From assembly GCA_023284085.1 (NCBI GenBank), contig JAKVHY010000025.1, positions 1-64,000 of the forward strand: a stretch of DNA of 64,000 nucleotides, read 5' to 3'. The position numbers and the translations under genes were made by a program. Each line of letters begins with the position of its first letter. The first letter of the stretch is position 1. The DNA is from Shewanella benthica. GTDB lineage: Bacteria; Pseudomonadota; Gammaproteobacteria; Enterobacterales; Shewanellaceae. Of the stretch, positions 25,808 through 35,375 are shown in pieces. The notes under the pieces were generated by a model. That model had not been told where the DNA came from. It worked only from the letters and a program-made list of their open reading frames with translations, and did not search any database.

Positions 25808-28051
25808 TCAAAGTTTTGCTTTGAGTTGTTCTATCACTTCATTGGGAACCTGAGGAGTGAGCTTAGTTAAGCACTGCTGAGCAGTATTACTCGAAGTATT
25901 GATCAAATGCTCACACAAAGCGTACAGGTACTGAGGGTTACCACTGGTTTGGTAGGCCTCATTAAGCGCCGTACTGGCTTTGTTAGGGGATGCTGGGATC
26001 AGAGCAATACCGTACACATACCAAAAACGACTATTTTCAGGTGCTAGCTCAGTCGCTTGTTGCAGGTATTTTATTGCTTGTTTATCCTGCTTACTCCTCA
26101 GTAATGCTAATGCATAACTGAAGGGGAGGTTAGCGTCACTGGGCTGAGCCTGCATCCCTTGATTAAGTATCAAGAGTGCTTGCTGTTCTTTTTTCTGCCC
26201 TCGGTATAAGTCAGCTAAGTTCACGTAAGCCCTAGCAAATATCGGCTCTATCTTAATAGACTCAAGGTAATACAGCTCTGCACGTTTGAATTGACCTAAA
26301 GATTGATAGGTATTGCCTAAGTTAGTGCGAGCAAAGCCTCTATCAGCATTAAATTCTTGTATTTTTATATATTCATCTAACGCGGGTTGGAGTTGGCTTT
26401 GTTGCTGCTTACTCAGCTCTTGCCAGTCATTTACGAGGCTGCTGGCAGCCGCTGTCCTGATAGCTAAAACTGGATCTTTTAGTGCAGGGGACAGTAAGCG
26501 CCATCTGTCTTTTATCGGATAGGGCTTTGCTGCAGTTATAGCGCCAAGGCGGATATTTTCATCATTACTGCGTGTTGCTCTGACTATGGCGACTACTCCA
26601 TTTCTACCCGGATAATTTTGTAACCGCTCTAAAGCTGCGGCGCGAACGATGTTTGCCTGCTTTATATCTTGAGCGATATAGGACAGTGTATTCCCTGCAT
26701 TCGGATCGCCCAGGCGTGCACCATAAAAGGCATAACTAAAGTGTTTATCTTCAGCTTCTGAATCTGCGTCGAACCACTTGTTAGTGTGTTGCAGGGCCCA
26801 TTCAGCGCTTTCATCTTGATGGCATTGATTACAGGCATTTGGGCTATTGAGTTTAATCGTTTGAGATGGATTAGGAATGCTAAAGCTGTGATCCCGGCGC
26901 TCATCAACTTGCATATAGGTTGTCTGTGGCATATGGCAATTAATGCATTGAGCGCCTTCTGAACCCACTTGATGTTGATGATGAGATTTAACATCAAACT
27001 CTGTTGGTTTATGGCACTGTGCACATAGGCCATTGCCCTCAATGAGCAGTTTATTTGAATGTGGGTTGTGGCAGTTGCTACAAGTGACACCGTTTTTATG
27101 CATTTTAGATTGCAAGAAAGAGCCATAGACAAACACTTCATCATAGACTTGCCCATCATCATAATAGTGATTCTGATCGAGTAAGTTAAGCTGGTACCTG
27201 TCACCAAATGCTTGAGATACTAATGGATTATCATCACTTATCTGTGTTCTGCGGCTATGGCATTGGGCGCAAGTTTGTAGCTGGTCACTCGCATGAGGTT
27301 TATCCGCAATGGCTGTTTTGCTATGCGCAGCCCAACGCCAGTTGTTGACAGGTTTAGATAAATCCCGAGAAAAACCTATTGCTGTGGTTTGTCTATCTGT
27401 TGCTGCCCAAGCGATATGTTCACTGGCAGGTCCATGGCAAGCTTCACAAGCGACATTGATTTCAGACCACTGAGTATCATAACGATTACTTTGTGAATCG
27501 TAGTTCTTAGATAAGTTAGTTGAGTGGCAATCTGCGCACATGAAGTTCCAGTTTTGACCTGGGTTGGTCCAATAAAAATTATCTGTGACTTTCTGTTCTG
27601 GGTAGAGGTGAAACCAACGCTGCCCCCCATCTTCTTGATTGCGACTATCCCATGCAAATGGGATTAACTGCACTCGGCCATCTTCAAACTCGACCATATA
27701 TTGTTGTAGCGGGTCATATCCCAAAGTGTACTTAATTTGATAATCGTTCAGCTTACCGTCATTGCCTGCAATCTTGACCCAATATTGCTCACCTTTAGTA
27801 AAAAACCGGTTCGCCAAGTCATCGTGCATAAGTGTGAAATCATTAAAATTACCCCGCACAGAATCAACATCAGCATGACGCATCGACATATCATGATCTG
27901 AGCCTTGCCAATCTTGATACTCAGTTTGATGGCAATCGATACAAGTCTCGGTGCCGACAAAGTCGGCAGCTTGTACACTGTAGGCGCAGGTTAATACACC
28001 TACGAGTGCCAGTACTGAGGAAAGTGAAAGATTCAAACAATGAAATGACAT
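25808..28051 (-). CDS. Periplasmic octaheme c-type cytochrome with TPR domain
   Basis: A 747-residue exported electron-transfer protein. A signal peptide (about 1-29, ending SVQAADF) is followed by eight CxxCH haem-binding motifs in the first 400 residues: CIDCH, CADCH, CEACH, CAQCH, CSNCH, CAQCH, CINCH, CNQCH. A HEAT-like stretch follows (about 430-540) and then TPR repeats (about 560-720), seen as repeated A-x-x-x-L-x-x-G-A patterns. Such multihaem-TPR proteins are common in Shewanella-like bacteria but their substrates are mostly unknown. The gene lies 61 bp downstream of the response-regulator gene, so it is probably part of the kinase-regulator operon and of the sulfatase locus. Confidence 0.9.
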   Translation of the reverse strand: MSFHCLNLSLSSVLALVGVLTCAYSVQAADFVGTETCIDCHQTEYQDWQGSDHDMSMRHADVDSVRGNFNDFTLMHDDLANRFFTKGEQYWVKIAGNDGKLNDYQIKYTLGYDPLQQYMVEFEDGRVQLIPFAWDSRNQEDGGQRWFHLYPEQKVTDNFYWTNPGQNWNFMCADCHSTNLSKNYDSQSNRYDTQWSEINVACEACHGPASEHIAWAATDRQTTAIGFSRDLSKPVNNWRWAAHSKTAIADKPHASDQLQTCAQCHSRRTQISDDNPLVSQAFGDRYQLNLLDQNHYYDDGQVYDEVFVYGSFLQSKMHKNGVTCSNCHNPHSNKLLIEGNGLCAQCHKPTEFDVKSHHQHQVGSEGAQCINCHMPQTTYMQVDERRDHSFSIPNPSQTIKLNSPNACNQCHQDESAEWALQHTNKWFDADSEAEDKHFSYAFYGARLGDPNAGNTLSYIAQDIKQANIVRAAALERLQNYPGRNGVVAIVRATRSNDENIRLGAITAAKPYPIKDRWRLLSPALKDPVLAIRTAAASSLVNDWQELSKQQQSQLQPALDEYIKIQEFNADRGFARTNLGNTYQSLGQFKRAELYYLESIKIEPIFARAYVNLADLYRGQKKEQQALLILNQGMQAQPSDANLPFSYALALLRSKQDKQAIKYLQQATELAPENSRFWYVYGIALIPASPNKASTALNEAYQTSGNPQYLYALCEHLINTSSNTAQQCLTKLTPQVPNEVIEQLKAKL

Positions 28052-28112
28052 GATTGCTAGCCTGCTATATCAGTTTAAAATTGAGTGACTCTCTATAAAA
28101 AGTCAACATGGA

Positions 28113-28706
28113 TTAGCTGACTAGCCCATGAGTTAAGGCATACTGAATTAGATCGGCCGTGGTTTTGGCATCGATCAATTTCATGATGGTGTATTTATGA
28201 AATTCAACAGTTCTTGGAGAGATAAACAACTCTTCGGCAACCTGTTTCGCCGATTTACCCTGTACAAGTAGCCTTAAAACACTCAGTTGTCTTGCCGATA
28301 ACGTCGGTGCCTCCTCATCCACTTGAATCGATTTAGAAATAAATTGTTGACCAGTTAGAACACTCTCGACTGACTTAAGAAGCTCTTCAGTCGCTTCATG
28401 CTTTAACACATAACCTAACGCGCCGGCGGATATTGCACTTTCTGCATACTCCTGCTCATCATGCATAGTGAGACAGATAATCTTAAGGTCATTTTTGACT
28501 CGCTTTAACGCTGCAATAGCGGCAATACCAGTCATGCCGGGCATACTAATATCTGTGATCACCAGCTCGGGTTTGTGTTTCTTAACGAGTTCGACAAGCT
28601 CTTCACCATTTTTGGCAATGGCTAGAATTTCATGTTCAGGCTGTAATATACTTGCGATGCCTTGAGCGACAATAAGGTGGTCATCGGCTAATACTATTCT
28701 ACTCAT
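28113..28706 (-). CDS. NarL/LuxR-type response regulator
   Basis: A 197-residue two-component regulator. The receiver domain (1-120) has the acidic pocket LADDHL, phospho-acceptor Asp52 in VITDISMPG and the conserved Lys in LKHEA. The LuxR-type helix-turn-helix (about 130-197) has the signature LSARQLSVLRLLVQGKSAKQVAEELFISPRTVEFH, here noted in pieces: LSARQ, GKSAKQVAEEL and SPRTVEFHK. It overlaps the kinase gene by 8 bp (28699-28706), so the pair is translationally coupled. The divergent sulfatase gene and the downstream cytochrome are the likely targets. Confidence 0.93.
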   Translation of the reverse strand: MSRIVLADDHLIVAQGIASILQPEHEILAIAKNGEELVELVKKHKPELVITDISMPGMTGIAAIAALKRVKNDLKIICLTMHDEQEYAESAISAGALGYVLKHEATEELLKSVESVLTGQQFISKSIQVDEEAPTLSARQLSVLRLLVQGKSAKQVAEELFISPRTVEFHKYTIMKLIDAKTTADLIQYALTHGLVS

Positions 28707-29901
28707 AATAGTCCTCTATCGAAGGTATAACGATATCGACGACAAAGCCGCCTTCATCTGGTGAAATAAAAGAGACTTTACCATTAAACAGCTGTGCTCT
28801 TTCTCTTATGCTGACAAGCCCGATACTTCCTCTATGTTTATTTAGATCCTCTTTACAACCAATACCGTCATCAATTATCTGAAAAATAAGCTGACCCTTA
28901 TTTATTTCCAAAGAGATAAATACCGCCGAGGCTTGGGCGTGTTTGATCACATTGTTGAGGGACTCTTGTAACACACGGTAGAGATTTAAAGAGAGCTCAT
29001 TACTCAGTCTTGGTAATTCGGTGAACATGGTTTGTAATTCAAGGTTACAGATTTGTGTTATACGGCGAGATTCCGCTTTAAGCGCAACATTCAAGCCAAG
29101 ATCTTCGATAATGGCAGGATGTAAAGAGCGAGACAGTGATTGCATATCTTTGGCTAATTGATGAATCGTGTTGAGTAGATCTAACGCTTCAGGTTTAACA
29201 CTTTCTCTTACAATCTTAGCCACTTTATCCGCTTTGATTGTTAACAAGGCTAGGCGTTGAGAGTAATTGTCATGTAACTCTCTCGATAGAAGTCGTCTTT
29301 CGGTCTCCTGACTTTCCATCAAATGCCGTGAAAGTGACTCTAATTGTTCATTCTGGGTTTCTATGGAAACCCAGAAGTGATAGCGCTCATAGGCCGCAGC
29401 TAGAATGTGACCGAGGGCCATGAGACGCTCAATTATTACTGTAGGCCAGCCGTTGTGGTCTTTATAACGGCTGCATGCTAAGGCTCCCCAAATCTGTCCG
29501 CGTACTGTGATTGGCAATACGCAATGGGCTATGATCCCTTGCATATTAATGAGTGCTATTTCATCTGCGGTGAACACCTCTGAAATAGGACCTGAATGGC
29601 AGATGATTTCACCTTGGTTAATCTTATCTAGATAAGGTGACTTTATTCCCTCTTTAGGAATTAAAGTGGGTGTATATCCAGGCGCAGCAACGGAGTAGGC
29701 ACCTTCAAGTGTCTGATCATCCCTAATACGGATAATCGCCATGCGCTGCACATTGGCAATGGGCAAATATTTTGTTAGCGCCTCTTTTATCTGCTGAGGA
29801 ATATTTTCGTTATTGTCTTCAAGAAGCGCATTGAGTACATCGATAAAAAAATCGTGTTCAGCGCTGGATAAAAACAATGACTCGTCAAGATGCTCTACCA
29901 C
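28699..29901 (-). CDS. Soluble GAF-domain sensor histidine kinase (NarX/DegS type)
   Basis: A 400-residue kinase without membrane helices. Residues about 30-175 look like a GAF sensory domain, followed by a coiled coil. HisKA_3 carries the phospho-acceptor His210 in LLSRELHDNYSQRLALL, and the C-terminal HATPase has NNVIKHAQAS (N box) and IIDDGIGC (G1 box). The start is GTG at 29901 with AGGAGG four bases upstream. It is divergent from the sulfatase gene and forms an operon with the response regulator. Being cytosolic, it must sense an intracellular ligand or redox state; which one is unknown. Confidence 0.92.
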   Translation of the reverse strand: MVEHLDESLFLSSAEHDFFIDVLNALLEDNNENIPQQIKEALTKYLPIANVQRMAIIRIRDDQTLEGAYSVAAPGYTPTLIPKEGIKSPYLDKINQGEIICHSGPISEVFTADEIALINMQGIIAHCVLPITVRGQIWGALACSRYKDHNGWPTVIIERLMALGHILAAAYERYHFWVSIETQNEQLESLSRHLMESQETERRLLSRELHDNYSQRLALLTIKADKVAKIVRESVKPEALDLLNTIHQLAKDMQSLSRSLHPAIIEDLGLNVALKAESRRITQICNLELQTMFTELPRLSNELSLNLYRVLQESLNNVIKHAQASAVFISLEINKGQLIFQIIDDGIGCKEDLNKHRGSIGLVSIRERAQLFNGKVSFISPDEGGFVVDIVIPSIEDYYE

Positions 29902-30327
29902 ATGACCTCCTATCTATCTGTGTATTTCTATTTTGTGTTCTTGTCCATGATATTACTAGTCATATCAGTACAAATGCTACAAAACTGTTGAAATTACTAG
30001 TGTGCATTTGTCTTAGTGAATATCGCCTACTGCCAGAATATTTATACTAAACTCATCGAGTAGAGTTGCTAGAAAAGGTAAAAGTAAATAGTTGCTTATT
30101 TATAGTGTCTTCCTAGTTTTTCCAGCCTCTCATGTTACATTAGCTAGTGCTAAATGTTATCTACTTTCACAGTTTTAAGCGAAAGGATCGCTAACTCGTA
30201 GAATTGCGAGGTTTATTTTGACTGAGAGCAGTGTTTAATTAAATCCGTCAATACATAACGTATTTTAGTGAGTGGTTTTTACAACGACTCATTGTTAAAC
30301 ATCAAAGCTCTGAATAGAGGGGAAATT
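29902..30327. other. Divergent promoter region, kinase operon and sulfatase
   Basis: About 425 AT-rich bases between two divergent units that probably share regulation by the NarL-type regulator. The kinase ribosome-binding site AGGAGG (29911-29906) and the sulfatase AGAGGGG site (about 30316-30322) border it. No clear FNR or CRP box was found by eye, and no ORF is supported. Confidence 0.5.
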
Positions 30328-31881
30328 ATGTCTAAGATGTTATCTAAAGTGGCTATAGCAGTAGGCCTTATGGCGACTGCTGGCTCAGCTATGGCTGCAA
30401 CCGATCCAGAACGTCCAAACATTCTGGTTATCTGGGGTGACGATATTGGGTACTACAATATCAGCGCCTACAACCAAGGAATGATGGGTTACCAAACCCC
30501 TAACCTTGATCGTATCGCTAACGAAGGTGCACTCTTTACCGATCATTATGCTCAGCAAAGCTGTACAGCAGGTCGTGCATCATTCATCACGGGTGAACAT
30601 CCTTTCCGTACAGGTCTGCTCACTATTGGTATGCCTGGCTCAGATAGCGGAATTCCTGATTGGGCGCCTACTATTGCCGATCTTTTAAAAGATAAGGGCT
30701 ACACAACGGGCCAATTTGGTAAAAACCATTTGGGTGACCAAGATAAGCACCTTCCTACCGCACACGGTTTTGATGAGTTTTTCGGTAACCTGTACCACCT
30801 CAACGCTGAAGAAGAGCCAGAGACATACTACTACCCGAAAGATCCAGAATTTAAGAAAAAGTATGGACCACGTGGTGTGATCCACTCATATGCTGATGGT
30901 CGTATCGAAGATACAGGTCCTATGACGCGTAAGCGTATGGAAACTGCCGATGAAGAATTTGTTGGCGCTTCGATTAAGTTTATGGAAAAAGCGGTTAAAG
31001 CTGATAAGCCATTTTTTGCCTGGGTAAACGCATCTCGAATGCATATACATACTCGCCTGCAAGAGAAATATGATGGTATCACTGGGATCGGTATTTACCC
31101 TGATGGCATGGTTGAACACGATGATCATGTGGGTCTGCTATTAGACAAGTTAGATGAGTGGAAGATCGCCGATAACACTATTGTTGTTTATTCAACCGAT
31201 AACGGCGCAGAAAAGTTCACTTGGCCTGATGGTGGCACCTCACCATTCCACGGTGAAAAAGGCACAACCTATGAAGGGGGTATGCGTGTGCCTCAGCTTG
31301 TCCGCTGGCCTGGCGTGATTAAGCCTGGCACTAAGATTAATGCCATGATGTCTCATGAAGATTGGATGCCGACTTTGCTCGCAGCAACCGGTGATGACAC
31401 CTTAGTTGAAGACCTTAAGAAAGGTAAAAACTTTAATGGTAAAGACTGGCGTGTGCATTTAGACGGTAGTAACTTCCTGCCTTACTTTAAAGGTGATGTA
31501 GAGCAAGGTCCACGTACCACTAAAATGTACTTCAGCGCCAATGGCGAGCTTAACGCGGTTCGTTGGAATGATTGGAAAGCGAGTTTCGCGATGATGGATG
31601 GTGATATGCAGTCTGCAGTACGTAATGTACCAGCATGGGCTTCATTGACTAATCTACGTGCCGACCCATTTGAAATTGCAGCAAAAGAGTCTGGTATGTA
31701 TGTCCGTTGGATGATTGACAATATGTGGTTATTCGTCCCTATGTCACAAGAAGTCGGTAAGTTTCTAGGCACAATTGAAGATTACCCGTTCCAGCCTGGT
31801 TCAGGTTTCAGTGCCGCAGGTATCAACTACAACACGCTTAAGTTACAAAAAGTACTTAAAAAGCTAGAAGCGCAGCAGTAA
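30328..31881 (+). CDS. Periplasmic arylsulfatase (formylglycine sulfatase)
   Basis: A 517-residue exported sulfatase that should release sulfate from sulfate esters. The signal peptide covers about residues 1-23 (VAIAVGLMATAGSAMAA). Metal-binding Asp38-Asp39 lie in NILVIWGDDIGY; the catalytic signature is Cys79-Thr-Ala-Gly-Arg83, the C-x-A-x-R form in which Cys becomes formylglycine. Further active-site motifs are GKNHLGD, HIHTR, YSTDNGAE and FHGEKGTTYEGGMRVP. All key residues are present. The frame opens at 30268, but AGAGGGG directly before the ATG at 30328 and the signal peptide fix this start. It pairs with the maturase at 23295-24566; substrate unknown. Confidence 0.95.
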   Translation: MSKMLSKVAIAVGLMATAGSAMAATDPERPNILVIWGDDIGYYNISAYNQGMMGYQTPNLDRIANEGALFTDHYAQQSCTAGRASFITGEHPFRTGLLTIGMPGSDSGIPDWAPTIADLLKDKGYTTGQFGKNHLGDQDKHLPTAHGFDEFFGNLYHLNAEEEPETYYYPKDPEFKKKYGPRGVIHSYADGRIEDTGPMTRKRMETADEEFVGASIKFMEKAVKADKPFFAWVNASRMHIHTRLQEKYDGITGIGIYPDGMVEHDDHVGLLLDKLDEWKIADNTIVVYSTDNGAEKFTWPDGGTSPFHGEKGTTYEGGMRVPQLVRWPGVIKPGTKINAMMSHEDWMPTLLAATGDDTLVEDLKKGKNFNGKDWRVHLDGSNFLPYFKGDVEQGPRTTKMYFSANGELNAVRWNDWKASFAMMDGDMQSAVRNVPAWASLTNLRADPFEIAAKESGMYVRWMIDNMWLFVPMSQEVGKFLGTIEDYPFQPGSGFSAAGINYNTLKLQKVLKKLEAQQ

Positions 31882-31911
31882 TTATTAGCCGCTGTTTAGT
31901 GTAAGTATCAT

Positions 31912-31948
31912 AAAGCTCCAGATGGTTACCCTCTGGAGCTTTATTTTT
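31912..31948 (+). terminator. Rho-independent terminator after the sulfatase gene
   Basis: AAAGCTCCAGA pairs with TCTGGAGCTTT (11 bp, loop of 9), followed by ATTTTT. Only 23 bases separate it from the next start, so the FGE-like gene must be expressed by read-through or from a promoter overlapping it. Confidence 0.85.
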
Positions 31949-31971
31949 GAAAGTTATTGATAGAGGTTAAT

Positions 31972-32742
31972 ATGAAAAAACTCTTATTAATTGTTCCACT
32001 TGTTTTTATTCAAGCTTGCAGCAGTTTGGCAAATATCGATACTCAGCTCAAAGAGTCAATTTTAGCCGATATGGTACTTGTAGAAGGTGGCAGCTTTGAA
32101 ATGGGCGCGCCATGCCAAGCTGACAATAAATGCGTTCACCCACAACATACTGTAACCGTCGATGATTATTACATTGGTAAATATGAGGTGACTCAAGCGT
32201 TATTTGACTCAGTATTGGGGGGAAATAATTCCTACTTTGTCGGTAATAACTACCCAGTTAATAACCTAAGCTGGCAGCAGGCCAAATATTTTATCACCCA
32301 GCTAAATATCCAAACCGGTCTTGAATTTCGACTACCGACAGAAGCACAGTGGGAGTACGCGGCAATAGGTGGCCAGCACAGTAAAAATCATACCTTTAGT
32401 GGTTCAAACAATATCGAAGATGTTGCTTGGTATGTCAAAAACTCAAACAATAAAGCCCATGCTGTCGGTTTGAAAGCCCCCAATGAGTTAGGGCTATTTG
32501 ATATGACGGGTAATGTGGGTGAGATGACAGAGGACGCGTACGATACTGAATACTACCGCTATTCAGCAGAAGTTAACCCAGTCAACTCACTCGAATCCAA
32601 ACATCATCTTGCCTATAAGTCAGTACGTGGTGGCAGCTTTGCCTATGATGCTGATGAGTCAGAAAATTTCCGCCGCGACTCAGTCAGCCAAAGTGCTGTC
32701 ATGCCTGATATCGGCTTAAGATTGGTTCTTTCTGAAAAGTAA
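31972..32742 (+). CDS. FGE-fold (SUMF1-like) lipoprotein, probably non-catalytic
   Basis: A 256-residue lipoprotein with signal LLLIVPLVFIQACSS (lipobox Cys near 17). The body is a formylglycine-generating-enzyme domain: LVEGGSFEMGAPC, HTVTVDDYYIGKYEVTQALF, PVNNLSWQQAKYFITQLN, FRLPTEAQWEYAA, GLFDMTGNVGEM and SVRGGSFAYD with a final IGLRLVLSE. In catalytic FGEs the segment after GGS carries paired cysteines; here it reads AYDADESENFRRDSVSQ with no Cys, so copper-dependent oxidation is not expected. It follows the sulfatase gene and may bind or chaperone it. The start at 31972 has AGAGGT upstream; an extra five-residue start at 31957 is less likely. Confidence 0.88.
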   Translation: MKKLLLIVPLVFIQACSSLANIDTQLKESILADMVLVEGGSFEMGAPCQADNKCVHPQHTVTVDDYYIGKYEVTQALFDSVLGGNNSYFVGNNYPVNNLSWQQAKYFITQLNIQTGLEFRLPTEAQWEYAAIGGQHSKNHTFSGSNNIEDVAWYVKNSNNKAHAVGLKAPNELGLFDMTGNVGEMTEDAYDTEYYRYSAEVNPVNSLESKHHLAYKSVRGGSFAYDADESENFRRDSVSQSAVMPDIGLRLVLSEK

Positions 32743-32942
32743 ATCGCTTCTTAATAGCATTGTATTCCTCCTTTATGTTAATCGAATACCGCGCTTGAAG
32801 TGATATTTGACCTTTACCTGTTTTGCTGCCGAAAACATTAAAAGATTTGTATAAAAACTGGAAGATTTTCGAGTCCTCTTAATCAAAGTTAATCGCGATA
32901 ATGACGTTATGATTTTTATTTAACAACTTCTGAGATTAATTA

Positions 32943-34181
32943 ATGAAATTTCTACTTAAACCGTTAGCGGTCAGCATTGCATTAGTATCTATGCCTAGTT
33001 TAGCTGCGGGCACGGTTTTGAGTGAGCTAGGCAGTTTAAACGCCAGTACAGCAGGTGCAGGTAGCGCAGCTATCTCTGAAGGTGCTGAAAGTGCTTATTC
33101 AAATCCAGCAGCAATGAGTTTGGTTGAAAAATCTACGCTTACGGGTAGCCTTCAAGTCTTCAATTTAAACCTTGAATATCAAGATGAGGGATCTTACGGT
33201 CGTTTTGGTGGCAGTGACAGTCACTTAGATGGTGGCAATGCGGGTAGTGCTCTGCCATTAGGCTCTGTTTATTGGGTTAATCCAGTGAGCGACAAGTGGG
33301 CGTTTGGTTTCGCGATGGCATCACAGGGCGGTTCTTCTGTAGATTATGGTAATGACTGGCGTGGTGCAAGCCTCATCAGCTCTGTTGACTTGGTTACTGT
33401 TCAAGTTAATGCCTCTGTATCGTATAAAGTCAACGATCAATGGGCTGTGGGCCTAGGTCTCGTGTCTGAATACGCCTCTATAATACAAACTCAGCAATTT
33501 GCACCCAATATCAGCTCTGAATATGAAGCAGGCTCAATGGAGTTTGGTGTTAACTTGGGCTTACACTACACCATTAACGAAGATAACATGCTGGGTTTAA
33601 CCGTTCGTTCTGGGCTTGACCATACGCTTGAAGGTGACTTTAGATTAAACCGTAACGGTAATATTGAAACCTATGATGCAAGCCTTGGACTGGTTGCCCC
33701 TGCAATCATCAAAATGAGTGGTTACCACGCGTTAAACGATAAGTTTGCCTTATTGTGGTCACTCGATTGGCAAGATTGGAGCAAAAACCAGTCAAGTGTT
33801 TTGATCTTGGATGAAACAGGGCACCAGGCTAACATAGATAGAAATTGGCAGGATACATACAGTGCTTCGTTAGGCATGCATTATCAAGTCAGCCCTCAAT
33901 GGCGTTTAGAGTTTGGTGTTGGCTATGAATCATCGCCGTTGAGTGATTCTGCTGATAATACTCCCAATCAATACCCTGACTTACCTGTGGATGAGATCAT
34001 TCGAGTTGGAACAGGCGCAACCTATCAAGCAACTGAAAACTTTTCGATCAATTTCTTTGTTGAGTATCTTGATTTAGGCACGCCAGAAATTCACTATGAA
34101 GGATTGGCAAACAGTGCGCTCGTTGGTCAGTATAATAATGATGCAGGCATTGCCGGTATTACTATGAACTGGCAGTTTTAA
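32943..34181 (+). CDS. FadL/OmpP1/TodX-family outer-membrane transporter
   Basis: A 412-residue outer-membrane barrel for hydrophobic compounds. The signal peptide (about 1-21, SLAAG) is followed by the FadL-type N-terminal hatch, LNASTAGAGSAAISEGAESAYSNPAAMS, seen here in pieces STAGAGSAA and YSNPAAM. Many amphipathic strands follow and the protein ends with aromatic Phe (NWQF). Members carry long-chain fatty acids or aromatic hydrocarbons across the outer membrane. Its position 200 bp after the FGE-like gene suggests it brings an amphipathic sulfate ester or exports or imports its product, which is inference. A terminator follows. Confidence 0.9.
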   Translation: MKFLLKPLAVSIALVSMPSLAAGTVLSELGSLNASTAGAGSAAISEGAESAYSNPAAMSLVEKSTLTGSLQVFNLNLEYQDEGSYGRFGGSDSHLDGGNAGSALPLGSVYWVNPVSDKWAFGFAMASQGGSSVDYGNDWRGASLISSVDLVTVQVNASVSYKVNDQWAVGLGLVSEYASIIQTQQFAPNISSEYEAGSMEFGVNLGLHYTINEDNMLGLTVRSGLDHTLEGDFRLNRNGNIETYDASLGLVAPAIIKMSGYHALNDKFALLWSLDWQDWSKNQSSVLILDETGHQANIDRNWQDTYSASLGMHYQVSPQWRLEFGVGYESSPLSDSADNTPNQYPDLPVDEIIRVGTGATYQATENFSINFFVEYLDLGTPEIHYEGLANSALVGQYNNDAGIAGITMNWQF

Positions 34182-34303
34182 TCGACAAGGATTGGGAAGC
34201 CGTGGTAGAAACTCACCGAGTTTGGCTGAGAATAATTGTGGACTGATGCACATAGCTGGCTTGAGTCATACTTAAATTGGCCAATAGCCATTACAATATT
34301 TTT

Positions 34304-34333
34304 AGCTTGGCCGTTTTACGGCTAAGCTTTTTT
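34304..34333 (+). terminator. Rho-independent terminator after the FadL-type gene
   Basis: AGCTTGGCCG-TTTTA-CGGCTAAGCT (10 bp, one G-T pair) followed by TTTTTG. Confidence 0.85.
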
Positions 34334-34390
34334 GTTATCTGCAATAAACTTACGCAGAGGTAACAGATTAAAGTGAATCTATATAGGTGA

Positions 34391-35284
34391 ATGAGTATGC
34401 GAATAGAAGATCTAAAGTTATTTACGATTGTAGTTAAGCTAGGCAGTTTTACTGCTGCGGCCAATGCGTTAGATCTGCCCCGAGCCAACGTCAGTCGTCG
34501 CATTGGCGAACTAGAGCGTGCACTCAACGCCCAGCTTTTTTTTAGAACAACTCGCCAACTTAGATTGACTCAACATGGTGAGGCATATTATCACGAGTTA
34601 TTAACGGTGCTTGATGGGTTTGAACAAGCCAAAAATAAGTTGCTCGACATCGATGATAAACCGGTTGGAAAAGTCAAAGTGGGCTTTTTACCTGAAAGTG
34701 ATGAGGCGCTGCAGCCCGCATTGGCGAAATTTCAACAACTCTACCCTGATATTGAACTGGATCTGCGCATCACCAATAACTATGTCACCGATATTTACAC
34801 CCAGGCATTGGATTTTGTGATCCATGGGGGCAAGGTGCAAGACTCAGGCTTCATTGCAAGGCGAATACTCAGTCTCGGAAGTGGTATGTATGCCAGCCCT
34901 GAGTATATTCAGGAAAAAGGGGAACCCAAATCATTAGAGGAACTGGTCAAGCACTATGCGGTGTGTTACCGCTGGCCTGACGGCACCTTACATGATAAAT
35001 GGGATCTGATCACCGACATTGTCAAAGTCAATTGTCGTTTCAGTTGTAACCATATGGGCTTTGTACGTCGAGCCATTGTTGGTGGGCAGGGCATAGGTTT
35101 TATGCCGCCGCTATTCGCTTTAGCGGCAATTGAAAGCAAGCAATTAGTGCGGATTTTACCCGAATATGAATCTAAGAAAGAAGATGTGTGGTTGATCTAC
35201 CCCGATAGAAAGGGCATAAGCTTACCAACAAGGCTATTGATTGACTTTTTATTACAAGAGATCCCAGAAATGGCTGGTTTGTAA
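34391..35284 (+). CDS. LysR-family transcriptional regulator, RND cluster
   Basis: A 297-residue regulator. The N-terminal winged helix reads LKLFTIVVKLGSFTAAANAL with the recognition helix PRANVSRRIGELERALNAQLFFRTTR, typical of LysR. The effector-binding domain covers about 90-290 (GKVKVGFLPESDE start, GQGIGFMPP near 235). It lies 91 bp upstream of the tripartite RND pump on the same strand and so is its likely regulator, although LysR genes are more often divergent from their targets. Effector unknown. Confidence 0.9.
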   Translation: MSMRIEDLKLFTIVVKLGSFTAAANALDLPRANVSRRIGELERALNAQLFFRTTRQLRLTQHGEAYYHELLTVLDGFEQAKNKLLDIDDKPVGKVKVGFLPESDEALQPALAKFQQLYPDIELDLRITNNYVTDIYTQALDFVIHGGKVQDSGFIARRILSLGSGMYASPEYIQEKGEPKSLEELVKHYAVCYRWPDGTLHDKWDLITDIVKVNCRFSCNHMGFVRRAIVGGQGIGFMPPLFALAAIESKQLVRILPEYESKKEDVWLIYPDRKGISLPTRLLIDFLLQEIPEMAGL

Positions 35285-35345
35285 TGATATTCGTGACAGT
35301 GTTGTGCGCTAGAGCCTGATTATCTTACTAATTTAAAGGATTAAA

Positions 35346-35375
35346 CTCTCTCCCAATAATTATATTTGGAGAGAG
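35346..35375 (+). promoter_or_regulatory. Hairpin sequestering the ribosome-binding site of the RND adaptor
   Basis: CTCTCTCC (35346-35353) is the exact complement of GGAGAGAG (35368-35375), which is the Shine-Dalgarno of the adaptor ATG at 35376 or 35379. An 8-bp stem with a 14-base AT loop would hide the site in the mRNA. This may be a translational control element. Confidence 0.5.

Noticed and set aside
26662..27207. 181-codon frame overlapping the octahaem cytochrome
   Set aside because: Same-strand out-of-frame shadow; the haem motifs prove the other frame.
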